NCBI RefSeq assembly: GCF_031157525.1
Contig: NZ_JAVIXR010000003.1
Span: 310,001-374,000 of the forward strand
Source of the DNA: Marinobacter sediminicola
GTDB lineage: Bacteria > Pseudomonadota > Gammaproteobacteria > Pseudomonadales > Oleiphilaceae
Direction of reading: 5' to 3'
DNA: 64,000 nucleotides
Part shown: one piece after another, positions 38,181 to 50,160 of the stretch
Numbering within the stretch: position 1 is the first letter of the stretch
Layout of the letters: every line of letters begins with the position of its first letter
Notes under the pieces: model-generated
What the model was told of the DNA's origin: nothing
The model's input: the letters and a program-made list of their open reading frames with translations, nothing else
The model's database searches: none
Program-made: the position numbers and the translations under genes

Positions 38181-38264
38181 GAGACTTCCTTCATTTTTAC
38201 GGAGAGGACAAGCGTATGATAGGGCTTGTGAATATTACTGCACCTCAACTTCAGGAGTCACATC

Positions 38265-40022
38265 ATTAACACTCGTCATCGGCAGGCCCTGAAACTGGTT
38301 ATCGGCTTTATTCTTCCCTACCGCAAAGCGGTCGCGGGCGCCTTGGTGGCACTGGTCATCACCGCAGGCATCACCCTTGGCTTGGGGCAGGGCCTCAGGA
38401 TTCTTGTGGATCAAGGCCTGGCTACCCAATCACCCGAAAACCTGGCCCAGGCGGTTGGCCTGTTCTTCATACTGGTGTTGGGGCTGGCTTTTGGTTCCTT
38501 CGCGCGTTTTTATCTGGTGTCGTGGATAGGCGAGCGCGTGGTCGCCGATATCCGCAAGCAAGTGTTCAATCATCTTATTGACCTGCACCCGGGGTTCTTC
38601 GAGCAGAACCGTGCTCTGGAAATACAGTCTCGATTTACTGCCGACACCACCGTTCTGCAATCGGTGATCGGCTCAACTGTCTCTATTGCCTTGCGTAATG
38701 CGCTGATGCTGATAGGTGGTTTGGCTCTGCTGTTCATCACCAACGCCAAGCTCGCCGGGATTATTTTGCTGGGTTTCCCTCTGGTTATTGCCCCCATCCT
38801 GTTTTTCGGTCGCCGGGTTCGGCAGCTATCCCGGCTCAGCCAGGACAGGGTGGCCGATGTGGGTAGCTACGTGGGGGAAAACCTCACGCAAATTAAAACG
38901 GTTCAAGCCTTCAATCATCAGCCCCACGACCGGCGGTTCTTTTCCGAGGTTTCCGAACGGGCTTTTGAGATAGCCCGAGCCCGTATCACCCAGCGCGCCT
39001 GGCTAACCACCTTGGCCATTTCCCTGGTGATGGGGGCCGTAGGCATAGTGATCTGGATTGGCGGTCTTGATGTTATCCACGGCCGCATTTCCCCGGGGGA
39101 GCTGGCTGCATTTCTGTTTTACAGTTTGTTGGTAGGCGTAGCCGCTGGGGCGATCAGCGAGGTCATCGGTGAACTGCAACGGGCTGCAGGCTCCGCGGCC
39201 AGGCTTTTTGAGCTTCTGCAAACAAAGCCGGCTTTTGATCGGCCTACTGAACAAGTAAATGAATTTCCGAGGAAAATTACCGGCGAAATCACCATTGACG
39301 GACTTAACTTCAGTTATCCCGGTCGCAGCGAACACCCTGCACTGAGCGATATTAGCCTGCAGGTTCGGGCAGGGGAGACTCTGGCGCTGGTTGGCCCTTC
39401 TGGTGCTGGTAAATCCACGCTGTTTGATCTGTTGCTGCACTTCTATCAGCCCGGCAGCGGTACGATTCACATTGATGACACAGACAGCGCAACTGTGTCC
39501 CTTGAAGCACTTCGGGCATGCTTTTCTCTGGTGCCGCAGAACCCCGCACTGTTCCATGGCACAGTGGCGGACAACATTCGCTACGCACGGCCCCATGCCA
39601 AGCATGCAGATGTTGAAAAAGCAGCACGTATTGCCCATGCCCATGAGTTCATCGAGACACTGCCAGACGGCTACAAAACACAGCTTGGTGATGCTGGTCT
39701 CGGGCTTTCAGGCGGCCAAAAGCAGCGGCTTGCCATTGCCCGTGCGCTACTGGCCGACGCACCCATACTGCTATTGGATGAAGCCACTAGCGCGCTGGAT
39801 GCTGAAAGCGAGAGCTTAATCCAACAGGCTATGCCTGCCCTGACTTCCGGTAGAACCACTCTTGTGATCGCCCACAGACTGGCTACTGTGCGTAATGCGG
39901 ACCGAATAGCGGTTCTGGATCAGGGTCGCCTGTTAGCCGTTGGCACACATGATGAGTTGATGCAGGAGAACGAACTCTATCGCCGTTTGGCAGATCTGCA
40001 ATTCCGGGAGCAGTCAGTATGA
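38265..40022 (+). CDS. MsbA-like ABC exporter with probable AUU start
   Basis: A 585-residue fused ABC exporter (permease about 15-310, ATPase about 340-580). Walker A VGPSGAGKSTLFDLLLHFY, signature GLSGGQKQRLAIARALLADAP and Walker B ILLLDEATSALD are intact. No ATG, GTG or TTG start explains the N-terminus: the only such codon (TTG at 38343) falls inside the first membrane helix, and the family-typical basic segment RHRQALKLVIGFILPYR lies before it. The ATT at 38265 has AGGAG seven bases upstream and would start the protein with the expected length. The frame is open back only to 38232. Substrate is unknown; a lipid or drug exporter is likely. Confidence 0.8.
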   Translation: MNTRHRQALKLVIGFILPYRKAVAGALVALVITAGITLGLGQGLRILVDQGLATQSPENLAQAVGLFFILVLGLAFGSFARFYLVSWIGERVVADIRKQVFNHLIDLHPGFFEQNRALEIQSRFTADTTVLQSVIGSTVSIALRNALMLIGGLALLFITNAKLAGIILLGFPLVIAPILFFGRRVRQLSRLSQDRVADVGSYVGENLTQIKTVQAFNHQPHDRRFFSEVSERAFEIARARITQRAWLTTLAISLVMGAVGIVIWIGGLDVIHGRISPGELAAFLFYSLLVGVAAGAISEVIGELQRAAGSAARLFELLQTKPAFDRPTEQVNEFPRKITGEITIDGLNFSYPGRSEHPALSDISLQVRAGETLALVGPSGAGKSTLFDLLLHFYQPGSGTIHIDDTDSATVSLEALRACFSLVPQNPALFHGTVADNIRYARPHAKHADVEKAARIAHAHEFIETLPDGYKTQLGDAGLGLSGGQKQRLAIARALLADAPILLLDEATSALDAESESLIQQAMPALTSGRTTLVIAHRLATVRNADRIAVLDQGRLLAVGTHDELMQENELYRRLADLQFREQSV

Positions 40023-40119
40023 TCACTCTTTTCAATGTGGTCAGTTTGTGTCATTCCGTTCTACTCCCTACACTGGTTAACGAGACTGTTTTAATCAGAG
40101 ACACAGGGAGAATGGCAAA

Positions 40120-41397
40120 GTGAGCAACAAAGAACTTCAGGCACTCAAAGAACGCTATGTTGCAGCGGGCGTGGCGAGCCCAAACGAGCAATTTGCCGAT
40201 CACGCAACCAACGCAGAACTGTGGGACGCTGACGGAAAACGCATGATCGATTTTGCGGGTGGCATTGGTGTTCTAAACATCGGCCATCGGCACCCGAAAG
40301 TAGTGGCGGCGATAAAAGCCCAGCTCGATAAGCTGATGCACACCTGCCAAACCGTTATGCCCTATGAGGGCTATGTGCGCCTGGCGCAAAAGCTGAGCGA
40401 AGTCACGCCGGTAAAAGGCCACGCTAAAGTAATGCTGGCCAACTCCGGTGCTGAAGCACTGGAGAACGCCCTTAAAATTGCCCGTGCAGCCACCGGCCGC
40501 ACCAACGTAATCTGCTTCAACGGTGGTTACCACGGCCGTACCTTCATGACCATGGCAATGAATGGCAAGGCCGCACCTTACCAGACAGACTTTGGCCCCA
40601 TGCCAGGCAGCGTATTCCGCGCACCTTATCCTGTGCCGTATCACGGTGTGACTGAGGAGGAAGCGCTGCGTGGTCTGCAGATGACCATGAAGGCCGACTC
40701 TCCGGCAGACCAGACAGCTGCGATCGTGCTTGAGCCGGTATTGGGTGAGGGTGGTTTTTATGCAGCACCCACCAGCTTCCTGAAAGCACTCCGGAAGATT
40801 TGTGACGACAACGGCATTCTACTGATTGTGGACGAAGTTCAGAGTGGCTTTGGCCGTACCGGCAAGATGTTTGCTCTGGAGCACAGCGGTGTTGAAGCCG
40901 ACATTATTACCATGGCCAAGAGTATGGCTGATGGTATGCCAATTTCGGCAATTGTTGGTACCGATAAAGTCATGGACTCGTCGGGGCCCAACTCGTTGGG
41001 TGGCACCTATACCGGTAGCCCAACTGCTTGTGCGGCTGCCCTTGCGGTATTCGAGGTATTCAAGGAAGAAAATATTCTCGGTAAAAGCATCAGCCTGGGC
41101 GAGAAGCTAAATCAGCGCTTTAGCCAATGGCAGGAAAAGTTTACCCATGTAGATAACGTTCGCGGCTTAGGCCCCATGGCGGCATTCGAGATGGTTGAAA
41201 GTAAGGAAAGCCGCACACCAAGGCCAGATCTGGCTGCGGAGATCACCAAAAAGGCCAAAGAGAAGGGCCTGATCCTTCTGAGCTGTGGCATGTACGGTAA
41301 TACCTTGCGCTTCCTTATGCCGGTAACCATCGAGGACAGCATCCTTGAAGAAGGCTTGGCAATCGTTGAAGAGTGCCTGAAAGAAGTCGGCGCCTGA
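40120..41397 (+). CDS. gabT: 4-aminobutyrate aminotransferase (class III)
   Basis: PLP-dependent class III aminotransferase of 425 residues, best matching 4-aminobutyrate--2-oxoglutarate transaminase, which makes succinate semialdehyde and glutamate. Motifs: FAGGIGVLNIGHRHPKVV (about 46-63), NSGAEALENALKIAR (about 108-122), the IVDEVQSGFGRTG segment (about 236-248) and the PLP lysine in TMAKSMADGMP (about 263-273), then GGTYTGSPTACAA. The GTG start at 40120 has AGGGAG upstream. A semialdehyde dehydrogenase partner (gabD) is not adjacent, so use in another omega-amino pathway is possible. Confidence 0.9.
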   Translation: MSNKELQALKERYVAAGVASPNEQFADHATNAELWDADGKRMIDFAGGIGVLNIGHRHPKVVAAIKAQLDKLMHTCQTVMPYEGYVRLAQKLSEVTPVKGHAKVMLANSGAEALENALKIARAATGRTNVICFNGGYHGRTFMTMAMNGKAAPYQTDFGPMPGSVFRAPYPVPYHGVTEEEALRGLQMTMKADSPADQTAAIVLEPVLGEGGFYAAPTSFLKALRKICDDNGILLIVDEVQSGFGRTGKMFALEHSGVEADIITMAKSMADGMPISAIVGTDKVMDSSGPNSLGGTYTGSPTACAAALAVFEVFKEENILGKSISLGEKLNQRFSQWQEKFTHVDNVRGLGPMAAFEMVESKESRTPRPDLAAEITKKAKEKGLILLSCGMYGNTLRFLMPVTIEDSILEEGLAIVEECLKEVGA

Positions 41398-41426
41398 TAC
41401 GTTTTAGTTGAATCATATGTGACCTA

Positions 41427-41453
41427 AGCCGAACCTCCGGGTTCGGCTTTTTT
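41427..41453 (+). terminator. Rho-independent terminator after gabT
   Basis: AGCCGAACC and GGTTCGGCT form a 9-bp stem with a short TCCG-type loop, followed by six T. It lies 30 bases after the gabT stop. Confidence 0.9.
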
Positions 41454-41504
41454 ATGGCGTTCGTCGTATACTGACCTGAGCTGTTTCACCAACCAGGCAG
41501 AGCC

Positions 41505-42242
41505 ATGACCGCACCAAATACCACATCAATGCCCGACCACAAACCGAGACCTTGGGTTGATCTTCTGGTCAGCATTATTATCCCATCCGTTATCCTGATG
41601 AAGTTCAGTGGCGACGAGCATCTAGGCAGTGTTAATGCCCTGATTCTTGGCTTGGCCTTTCCATTGGGGTGGGGCCTTTTTGAGCTGATCCGCTACAGGA
41701 AGAAAAACTTTATCGCCTTGCTGGGCCTGATAAGTGTAGGGCTCACAGGCGGTATCGGCTTGCTTGAACTGGACGCCGGCTGGCTTGCCATTAAGGAAGC
41801 AGCTATTCCCGCAATCATCGGCCTCGCGGTACTTGCCTCTACCCGCACCAAATACCCCTTGGTTCGTACTCTTCTTTATAACCCCAACGTTCTTGATGTG
41901 GACAAAATTCAAGAGTCCCTGGAGGAGAACAATCGCGTAGCGGAGTTTGAAGGGCGCTTGTTGAAAGCCAGTTACTTTTTTGCCGGAACCTTCCTGTTTT
42001 CCTCCATTATGAACTATGTTCTGGCCCGCTGGATTGTCGTAAGCCCCTCTGGTACCCAGGCATTCAATGAGGAGCTTGGCAGGATGACTCTGGTGAGCTA
42101 CCCGATGATCGCCATTCCCTCTATGGTAATGATGATGCTCATCTTCTATTACCTTTGGAGAACCATCCGCCGTCTTACAGGCTACACCCTTGAAGACGTG
42201 ATGGCGCCTCATTTGGCGGAGAAAGAAAAATCCAGACACTAG
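41505..42242 (+). CDS. VC0807-like multi-pass membrane protein of unknown function
   Basis: A 245-residue inner-membrane protein with about six hydrophobic segments: roughly 22-38 (VDLLVSIIIPSVILM), 46-65, 72-90, 98-115, 158-178 and 198-220. A soluble stretch with DVDKIQESLEENNRVAEFEGR (about 130-150) is followed by another helix. It resembles the family annotated VC0807, also called an intracellular septation-like membrane protein; no catalytic residues are apparent and I cannot name a role. It stands between the gabT terminator and a bidirectional terminator shared with gyrB. Confidence 0.75.
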   Translation: MTAPNTTSMPDHKPRPWVDLLVSIIIPSVILMKFSGDEHLGSVNALILGLAFPLGWGLFELIRYRKKNFIALLGLISVGLTGGIGLLELDAGWLAIKEAAIPAIIGLAVLASTRTKYPLVRTLLYNPNVLDVDKIQESLEENNRVAEFEGRLLKASYFFAGTFLFSSIMNYVLARWIVVSPSGTQAFNEELGRMTLVSYPMIAIPSMVMMMLIFYYLWRTIRRLTGYTLEDVMAPHLAEKEKSRH

Positions 42243-42300
42243 TCTATAGATTGCCGACAATCACGATGTAATCCAACGAGATACCCGGATTCAAGGTACA

Positions 42301-42340
42301 AAAAAAGCGGCCAGAGCAATACTACTCTGGCCGCTTTTTT
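42301..42340. terminator. Bidirectional terminator shared with gyrB
   Basis: AAAAAAGCGGCCAGAG and CTCTGGCCGCTTTTTT form a near-perfect 16-bp stem around an 8-base loop. It has a T-run on both strands, so it can end both the membrane-protein gene (plus) and gyrB (minus), whose stop is 20 bases away. Confidence 0.92.
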
Positions 42341-42359
42341 ATTACCTGATTAAGCCTGA

Positions 42360-44810
<2,451 letters not shown>

Positions 44811-44853
44811 TCAAACCGCCTTTTGGCGCAGCTATAAGGTTGGTAGGCCGGTT

Positions 44854-45987
44854 TTATTCTTCCTTCAATTTGCCATGTTCCACGTGGAACATTCGGTAAT
44901 CAGGTATCTGATTATTCTGCCACAGTATCTCCGGATCAGGATGTTCAATGGCGGTAATAAATACCTGGCAACGTAACTGCTGTAACTTTCGAGCCAGCAT
45001 GGTTCTATGGCTCTCATCCAACTCGGCGTTAATATCGTCGACCAGAAAGCTAACCTGCTTTCCAAGGTCATTTAACACCATACTCTGGGCAATCTTCATC
45101 AGAATAACGAGGGTCTTCTGCTGGCCGCGGGAAAAGGTTTCCGCTACCGGTCGTCCCTGATACTTGATGCGGATGTCAGCACGGTTTGGCCCATAGAGGG
45201 TGTGCCCCATGCGGGCTTCCTGCTCCCTGTGGCGGACCAATACATCCGCCAGTGACTGACTCGTGTCCCATCCAGGATAGAATTCAAGTTTCAGCCCGTC
45301 TGTCCAACTTACATCAACTTCGTGAACCAGACAGTCGAAGGCACGTTTGAATTGGTCAAAGGCCGTCTTTCGGGCCTCGCTAATTCGTTCGCTCAGTGCC
45401 ACGTACTGGGTATCCCAGATACGCAACATGGATTCGTCTAGTCTACCATTTCTCAGCGTTTGATTCCGCTGTGATGTGACTCTCTGGCACTGTTGCCAGC
45501 TTGATGCAAAAGAAGGTTCCACGTGGAACACTGCCCAATCCAGAAATTGCCGACGCTTTCCCGGCCCACCCGCAACAATATCAAACACACCAGGATCTAT
45601 GACTGAAACGGGCAAGTGCATCGCAAGTGAGGAAAGGCTGCGTACGCTTTCCCCATCGACCCGTAATGTGGTTTCCTTCTGAGCGACATCCCGGGAGATA
45701 CCTAAACGATGGGCAAGAGATCCTTCTGCCAGATCATTACGCGGCTTCTCAAGCCCATGGTCCAAACCACCAAAAACAGTGAAGCGCTGTTGCCCGTGCT
45801 GAACAACCGCTTGATGCCGACTGACACGAAAGGAACGACCCAAGCCGAGATAACCAATTGCCTCTAACACGCTGGTTTTACCGCTACCATTAGCGCCGTA
45901 AAGAAAGTTGAATGACGGTGAGAATGAAACAGGTTCAGCAGGGGAGAGGTTACGAAAAAACTCGGTATGCAGTTTTACCAGCGCCAT
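44854..45987 (-). CDS. recF: DNA replication and repair protein RecF
   Basis: SMC-like ATPase that with RecO and RecR loads RecA at gaps. It is 377 residues from the ATG at 45987 (MALVKLHTEFFRNLS), chosen because it matches the family start; the ribosome site is poor. Walker A FLYGANGSGKTSVLEAIGYLGLGRSFR (about 28-54), the signature SRGQQKTLVILMKIAQ (about 285-300) and Walker B VSFLVDDINAELDESHR (about 313) are intact. In most relatives recF follows dnaN directly; here a kinase gene is between them. Confidence 0.96.
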   Translation of the reverse strand: MALVKLHTEFFRNLSPAEPVSFSPSFNFLYGANGSGKTSVLEAIGYLGLGRSFRVSRHQAVVQHGQQRFTVFGGLDHGLEKPRNDLAEGSLAHRLGISRDVAQKETTLRVDGESVRSLSSLAMHLPVSVIDPGVFDIVAGGPGKRRQFLDWAVFHVEPSFASSWQQCQRVTSQRNQTLRNGRLDESMLRIWDTQYVALSERISEARKTAFDQFKRAFDCLVHEVDVSWTDGLKLEFYPGWDTSQSLADVLVRHREQEARMGHTLYGPNRADIRIKYQGRPVAETFSRGQQKTLVILMKIAQSMVLNDLGKQVSFLVDDINAELDESHRTMLARKLQQLRCQVFITAIEHPDPEILWQNNQIPDYRMFHVEHGKLKEE

Positions 45988-46115
45988 AGGAAGCAAAGCT
46001 CGTCGCGGCAGCAAGAGGAATGGAAGGTATCCACGAAAAAAGGCAACAACTCACGGATTACGTGGGGTGCTGCCCTTAGTGTACAAAACAAGGCTGGCGA
46101 AGGCGACTACTGCCT

Positions 46116-47387
46116 TCAGTGAAGCATGTTCAGGCGGTCATCCATAAAGACATCCATCTCCGGCGCAAGGATATGTACGTAACGATCAAAATACAGGAAT
46201 TGCTTCAATAACAGGGCGAACTCCCGCGGGAAATGCAGACCATGGCTTTCGCCCACCTTCACCATATCCATAAGGATATTGTTCACATCGTCTTCTGCTT
46301 GGTCCGCCTGATAAGGCACATGATCTGGAACCATCTTATCCATTTGCTGGTAAAGCTTGCGCAAATCCGCTGCCAAATCGTCTGCTTTCACCGTATGACT
46401 GGTAATACCTATGCGAATCATGGCATCAGCCATACCATCAAAATTCCCGACCATCACAGACGATATGAAATCGCTAACCGCCTCCCAAGTGTCTGGGCGA
46501 ATACGGCCAACGATACCAAAATCGATAAACCCTACGCGCCCATCTCTAAGTACCATTAAGTTGCCCGCGTGTACGTCTGCATGAAAAAATTCGCACTTCG
46601 TAAGGCTGGAAAACCAGGTATTCATTGCGGTGATCAGCGTCCGCTCCGGATCTTTTGCATAACCGCGGATACTCTCCAGGTCGGTTAAGGGTACACCGTG
46701 GAACCGCTCCATCGTCAGTATCCGGCGAGTACTTGCATGCTCATAGACTGCAGGAACTGTTGCATCTTCATTATGGGTATCGTGGAGGAACTTCCGAAAA
46801 ACTTTGAGGTTATTAGCCTCTTTAATGAAGTCACACTCCTCCATCATGGTGCGTTGAATTTCTTCAACGATACCTGAGAGAGATGTCCAGGAGAGTTTAG
46901 GTGCGAGAGTTTCAAGAATGCGTGCCGAGAGGTACAGAAAGTTCAGGTCGGTCAGCAGGATATTTTCAACACCTGGCTTTTGAACTTTGATGACTACGTC
47001 TTCGCCCGTTACGAGGCGCGCGGCATGCACCTGCGCGATGGAGGCAGAAGCCAGGGCTACCGGATCAATCTCGGAGAACACCTGATCAATCGGACGATCC
47101 AGCTCTTTACTGATAATTCCCTTAATAATGCCATACGGCAAATTGGGGGTGCGATCCAGGCAGTACTGAAATTCCTCCACATATTCCTTCGGGAAGAAGG
47201 TCGGCGAACTGGCAATGAACTGCCCAAGCTTAATGTAGGTTGCGCCTAGTGACTCAAAGGTCTGGCGCAACATACGCGGGGCAGGAGGGCGATCCCCCCT
47301 GACCCAATTGACACCGGTTCGGCCTAGTACAGAAAGTGTTTGTCCAATTCTGAATGCGCCTTTGATTCCGTTCGTTACGGTGCCCAT
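46116..47387 (-). CDS. ABC1/UbiB-type atypical kinase
   Basis: A 423-residue protein-kinase-like (ABC1/ADCK/UbiB, COG0661) protein. Family marks are present in order: KLGQF in the KxGQ helix (about 55), the alanine-rich loop ASASIAQVHAARL (about 112), the VIKVQKPGV lysine (about 132), ECDFIKEANN, the catalytic HADVHAGNL (about 266) and metal-binding DFGIVG (about 288). It lacks the C-terminal membrane helices of UbiB itself and no ubi genes are near, so the general ADCK name is safer than ubiB. AGGAG precedes the ATG. It starts nine bases after dnaN and so is probably co-transcribed with it. Confidence 0.88.
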   Translation of the reverse strand: MGTVTNGIKGAFRIGQTLSVLGRTGVNWVRGDRPPAPRMLRQTFESLGATYIKLGQFIASSPTFFPKEYVEEFQYCLDRTPNLPYGIIKGIISKELDRPIDQVFSEIDPVALASASIAQVHAARLVTGEDVVIKVQKPGVENILLTDLNFLYLSARILETLAPKLSWTSLSGIVEEIQRTMMEECDFIKEANNLKVFRKFLHDTHNEDATVPAVYEHASTRRILTMERFHGVPLTDLESIRGYAKDPERTLITAMNTWFSSLTKCEFFHADVHAGNLMVLRDGRVGFIDFGIVGRIRPDTWEAVSDFISSVMVGNFDGMADAMIRIGITSHTVKADDLAADLRKLYQQMDKMVPDHVPYQADQAEDDVNNILMDMVKVGESHGLHFPREFALLLKQFLYFDRYVHILAPEMDVFMDDRLNMLH

Positions 47388-47395
47388 CACTTCTC

Positions 47396-48499
47396 CTATA
47401 GCCTCATCGGCATAACCACATAAAGGCAGCGGTTATCCGTTTGCGATTCGATCAATGCGCTGCTGTTGGGGTTCGATAGAGTGATTTTCACCTGCTCATC
47501 ATCCAGCGCGTTCATTACATCTATCAGATAGCCTACATTAAAACCAATCTGTAGTGATTCGCCCTGATAATCCACTGGCAGCGCGTCTTCGGCCTGTTCC
47601 TGATCCGGGTTATTCGCAAACACCTGCAATTCGTTAGTGGCCAGGTTCAAACGTACACCGCGGATATTCTCATGTGACAAAATTCCGGCGCGCTGAAGGG
47701 TGTTTTTAAGCGTAGCGCGATCTGCCAACACAATCTTGTCACCACCACGGGGAATCACCCGATTATAGTCCGGAAACTTGCCTTCAATCAGCTTGGAGGT
47801 AAACGTGTATGACCCAACGGTCGCTCGCAGATGGTTATCACCAATCACCAGAGTGACGGGAGTTTCTACATCATCCAGCAACCGCGACAGCTCAAGCACG
47901 CCCTTACGGGGCACAATCACCTGACGGGGCTCGGCACAACCGGTATTCAACTGCACGTGGGCCATAGCCAAACGGTGGCCATCGGTGGCGACCGTGCGCA
48001 CGTGGTCATTATCCACTTCCAATAGCAAACCGTTTAGATAGTAACGCACATCCTGCTGAGCCATGGCGAAGGCCGTTGCGTCGAACATGCGCCTGAGTTC
48101 TTTCTGTGGCAATTCCAACCGGAAACTCTCAGGCTCATCTTCCACATTGGGAAAATGCTCGGCAGGCAGGGTAGACAACGTAAAATGACTCGCCCCGCAT
48201 CGCACGTGCAAACGATCGCCTTCAAGCACAAGTTCAATTGGGGCTTCGTCTCCAAGAGACCGACAGATATCTGAAAGTTTACGGGCAGGTACAGTGATGC
48301 GCCCGGGCTGGTCAACATGGACAGGTGTCACCCGCCCGACCAACTCGACTTCCATGTTTGTCCCGGTCAGAACCAGGGTATTGTCTTCGGCTACCAGCAG
48401 CACGTTGGACAGCACCGGCATGGTCTGCTTTTTTTCAACAACACCGGCAATGCTTTGCAAAGGTATGAGCAGGGATTCACGGCTGATCGTCAGTTTCAT
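47396..48499 (-). CDS. dnaN: DNA polymerase III beta sliding clamp
   Basis: Sliding clamp that tethers replicative polymerase to DNA. The 367 residues fit the three-domain clamp: it opens with MKLTISRESLLIPLQSIAGVVEKKQTMPVLSNVLL and closes with the family's NSSALIESQTDNRCLYVVMPMRL, whose VVMPMRL end forms part of the protein-binding groove. It follows dnaA by 72 bp on the minus strand and is followed within nine bases by the kinase gene. Confidence 0.98.
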   Translation of the reverse strand: MKLTISRESLLIPLQSIAGVVEKKQTMPVLSNVLLVAEDNTLVLTGTNMEVELVGRVTPVHVDQPGRITVPARKLSDICRSLGDEAPIELVLEGDRLHVRCGASHFTLSTLPAEHFPNVEDEPESFRLELPQKELRRMFDATAFAMAQQDVRYYLNGLLLEVDNDHVRTVATDGHRLAMAHVQLNTGCAEPRQVIVPRKGVLELSRLLDDVETPVTLVIGDNHLRATVGSYTFTSKLIEGKFPDYNRVIPRGGDKIVLADRATLKNTLQRAGILSHENIRGVRLNLATNELQVFANNPDQEQAEDALPVDYQGESLQIGFNVGYLIDVMNALDDEQVKITLSNPNSSALIESQTDNRCLYVVMPMRL

Positions 48500-48571
48500 G
48501 TCACTCAGCTTTCTATTGTTGGAAGGATGAATGTAATTTGCTTAAGGCTTAACACATCTTCTGCTAAGAAG

Positions 48572-50038
48572 TCAGGTGGTCAGCAATCTCATAAAATTTT
48601 GATAGTCCTCGCGGATCCCGGGATCTGTTTCCTGAAGTTCAAGGATTTTCTTGCACGCATGCAAAACGGTGGTGTGATCTCGACCACCAAACGCATCACC
48701 AATTTCCGGCAGGCTGTGATTCGTCAGCTCTTTGGATAGCGACATAGCTACCTGTCTAGGCCGTGTTATCACACGGGTACGCCGCTTGGAATGCAGGTCC
48801 GCAACTTTAATTTTATAGTACTCTGCCACAGTGCGCTGAATGTTATCTATGCTCACTTGCTTCTCGTGAAGGGCAAGCAGATCTTTCAGGCTTTCCCGAA
48901 TAAACGGTGGCGTAATCTCCGACCCCGTGAAGTGAGCATTCGCTATCACCAAACGAAGCGCCCCTTCGAGCTCTCGTACGTTCGATCGTATTTTTTGGGC
49001 GATAAAAAAAGCCGCTTCGCTACTCAATTTAACATTGGTTTGCTCCGCTTTCTTCATCAGTATCGCAACCCGCGTTTCCAGCTCGGGCGGCTCAACCATC
49101 ACCGTAAGCCCCCAACCAAACCGAGACTTGAGCCGCTCTTCCATATCCACAATTTCTTTTGGAAACCGGTCACAGGTTACGATGACCTGCTGGCCACCTT
49201 CCAATAACGCATTAAAGGTATGGAAGAACTCTTCTTGTGAACGCTCTTTACGGGCAAAAAACTGGATATCATCAATCAGCAACGCATCAACTGACCGGTA
49301 ATACCGCTTGAATTCGTTGATAGCGTTCAGTTGCAGCGCCTTAACCATATCGGCAACAAATCGTTCAGACCGCAAGTAAGCGACCTTCGCATTAGGGTTA
49401 CGACGCACGATGTCGTTCCCGATCGCGTGCATCAGGTGAGTCTTACCCAGACCCACACCGCCATACAGGAACAATGGGTTATATGCACCACCGGGGTTCT
49501 CGGCAACCTGCATGGAGGCCGCCCGCGCGAGTTGGTTTGACTTGCCCTCTACAAAGGTGTCAAACGTAAAGCCTTCGTTCAGAAAGCTCTGGTGTTTGAT
49601 ATCGCCTTCTACTTGAACCGGCCTGCGCCCACCGTTAGATGTGTATTCATTAAGCTGTGATTGCCGATTACCACCTGAGGTAACTGCTACACCTTTTTCT
49701 TCTTCAGTCACTCTGCCACCGGACTCTTCCTGAATCCGCTTGCTGGAATCCTGTTTAACCAGTTCCGAGCGCACGACCGGCTCACTTTCCCGGGGAGCAG
49801 AGCCTACTTTCATTCCTACTCTTGGAGCCTGGCCCCCGTTTAAATCCTTTAGCACTTCCTCTATACGACGAAGATACTTCTCATGGACCCAGTCCATCAC
49901 GAAACGGTTAGGGGCAAACAACATCAGTTGTCCTTCCCGGTGATCAGACTGAAGGGGCCTGAGCCAGGTATTAAACTGTTGCGCGGGAAACTCATCCCGG
50001 AGTACTTCAAGACATTGATGCCACAGTCTGTTCGGCAC
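48572..50038 (-). CDS. dnaA: Chromosomal replication initiator DnaA
   Basis: AAA+ initiator that binds DnaA boxes and melts the origin. I start at the GTG at 50038 (488 residues, beginning [18 protein letters not shown]), because GGGAG lies nine bases upstream and it aligns with the E. coli N-terminus; the longer frame from 50110 adds 24 residues with no ribosome site. Domain I is about 1-80, a variable linker with [14 protein letters not shown] follows, then AAA+ with Walker [17 protein letters not shown] (about 191) and Walker [10 protein letters not shown], and the C-terminal DNA-binding signature [16 protein letters not shown] (about 444). Next to the DnaA-box region and rpmH, as at most bacterial origins. 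Confidence 0.97.
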   Translation of the reverse strand: MPNRLWHQCLEVLRDEFPAQQFNTWLRPLQSDHREGQLMLFAPNRFVMDWVHEKYLRRIEEVLKDLNGGQAPRVGMKVGSAPRESEPVVRSELVKQDSSKRIQEESGGRVTEEEKGVAVTSGGNRQSQLNEYTSNGGRRPVQVEGDIKHQSFLNEGFTFDTFVEGKSNQLARAASMQVAENPGGAYNPLFLYGGVGLGKTHLMHAIGNDIVRRNPNAKVAYLRSERFVADMVKALQLNAINEFKRYYRSVDALLIDDIQFFARKERSQEEFFHTFNALLEGGQQVIVTCDRFPKEIVDMEERLKSRFGWGLTVMVEPPELETRVAILMKKAEQTNVKLSSEAAFFIAQKIRSNVRELEGALRLVIANAHFTGSEITPPFIRESLKDLLALHEKQVSIDNIQRTVAEYYKIKVADLHSKRRTRVITRPRQVAMSLSKELTNHSLPEIGDAFGGRDHTTVLHACKKILELQETDPGIREDYQNFMRLLTT

Positions 50039-50160
50039 GACAGCCAGCTCCCGATAACCCATAAATTTCTGGGACCTGACAACAACTGCCCGATCCCGAA
50101 AGATGACCACGGATTCTACCCCGCCAGACCTTCTAGCGAAAGTGCTAATGGCTCTCCATA

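Noticed and set aside
36375-40022. The two divergent ABC exporters as a heterodimer pair
   Set aside because: Each has a full set of ATPase motifs, they belong to different subfamilies and they are not co-transcribed.
50039-50110. Longer DnaA starting at 50110
   Set aside because: No ribosome site there, and the added residues do not match the usual DnaA beginning; the GTG at 50038 does.
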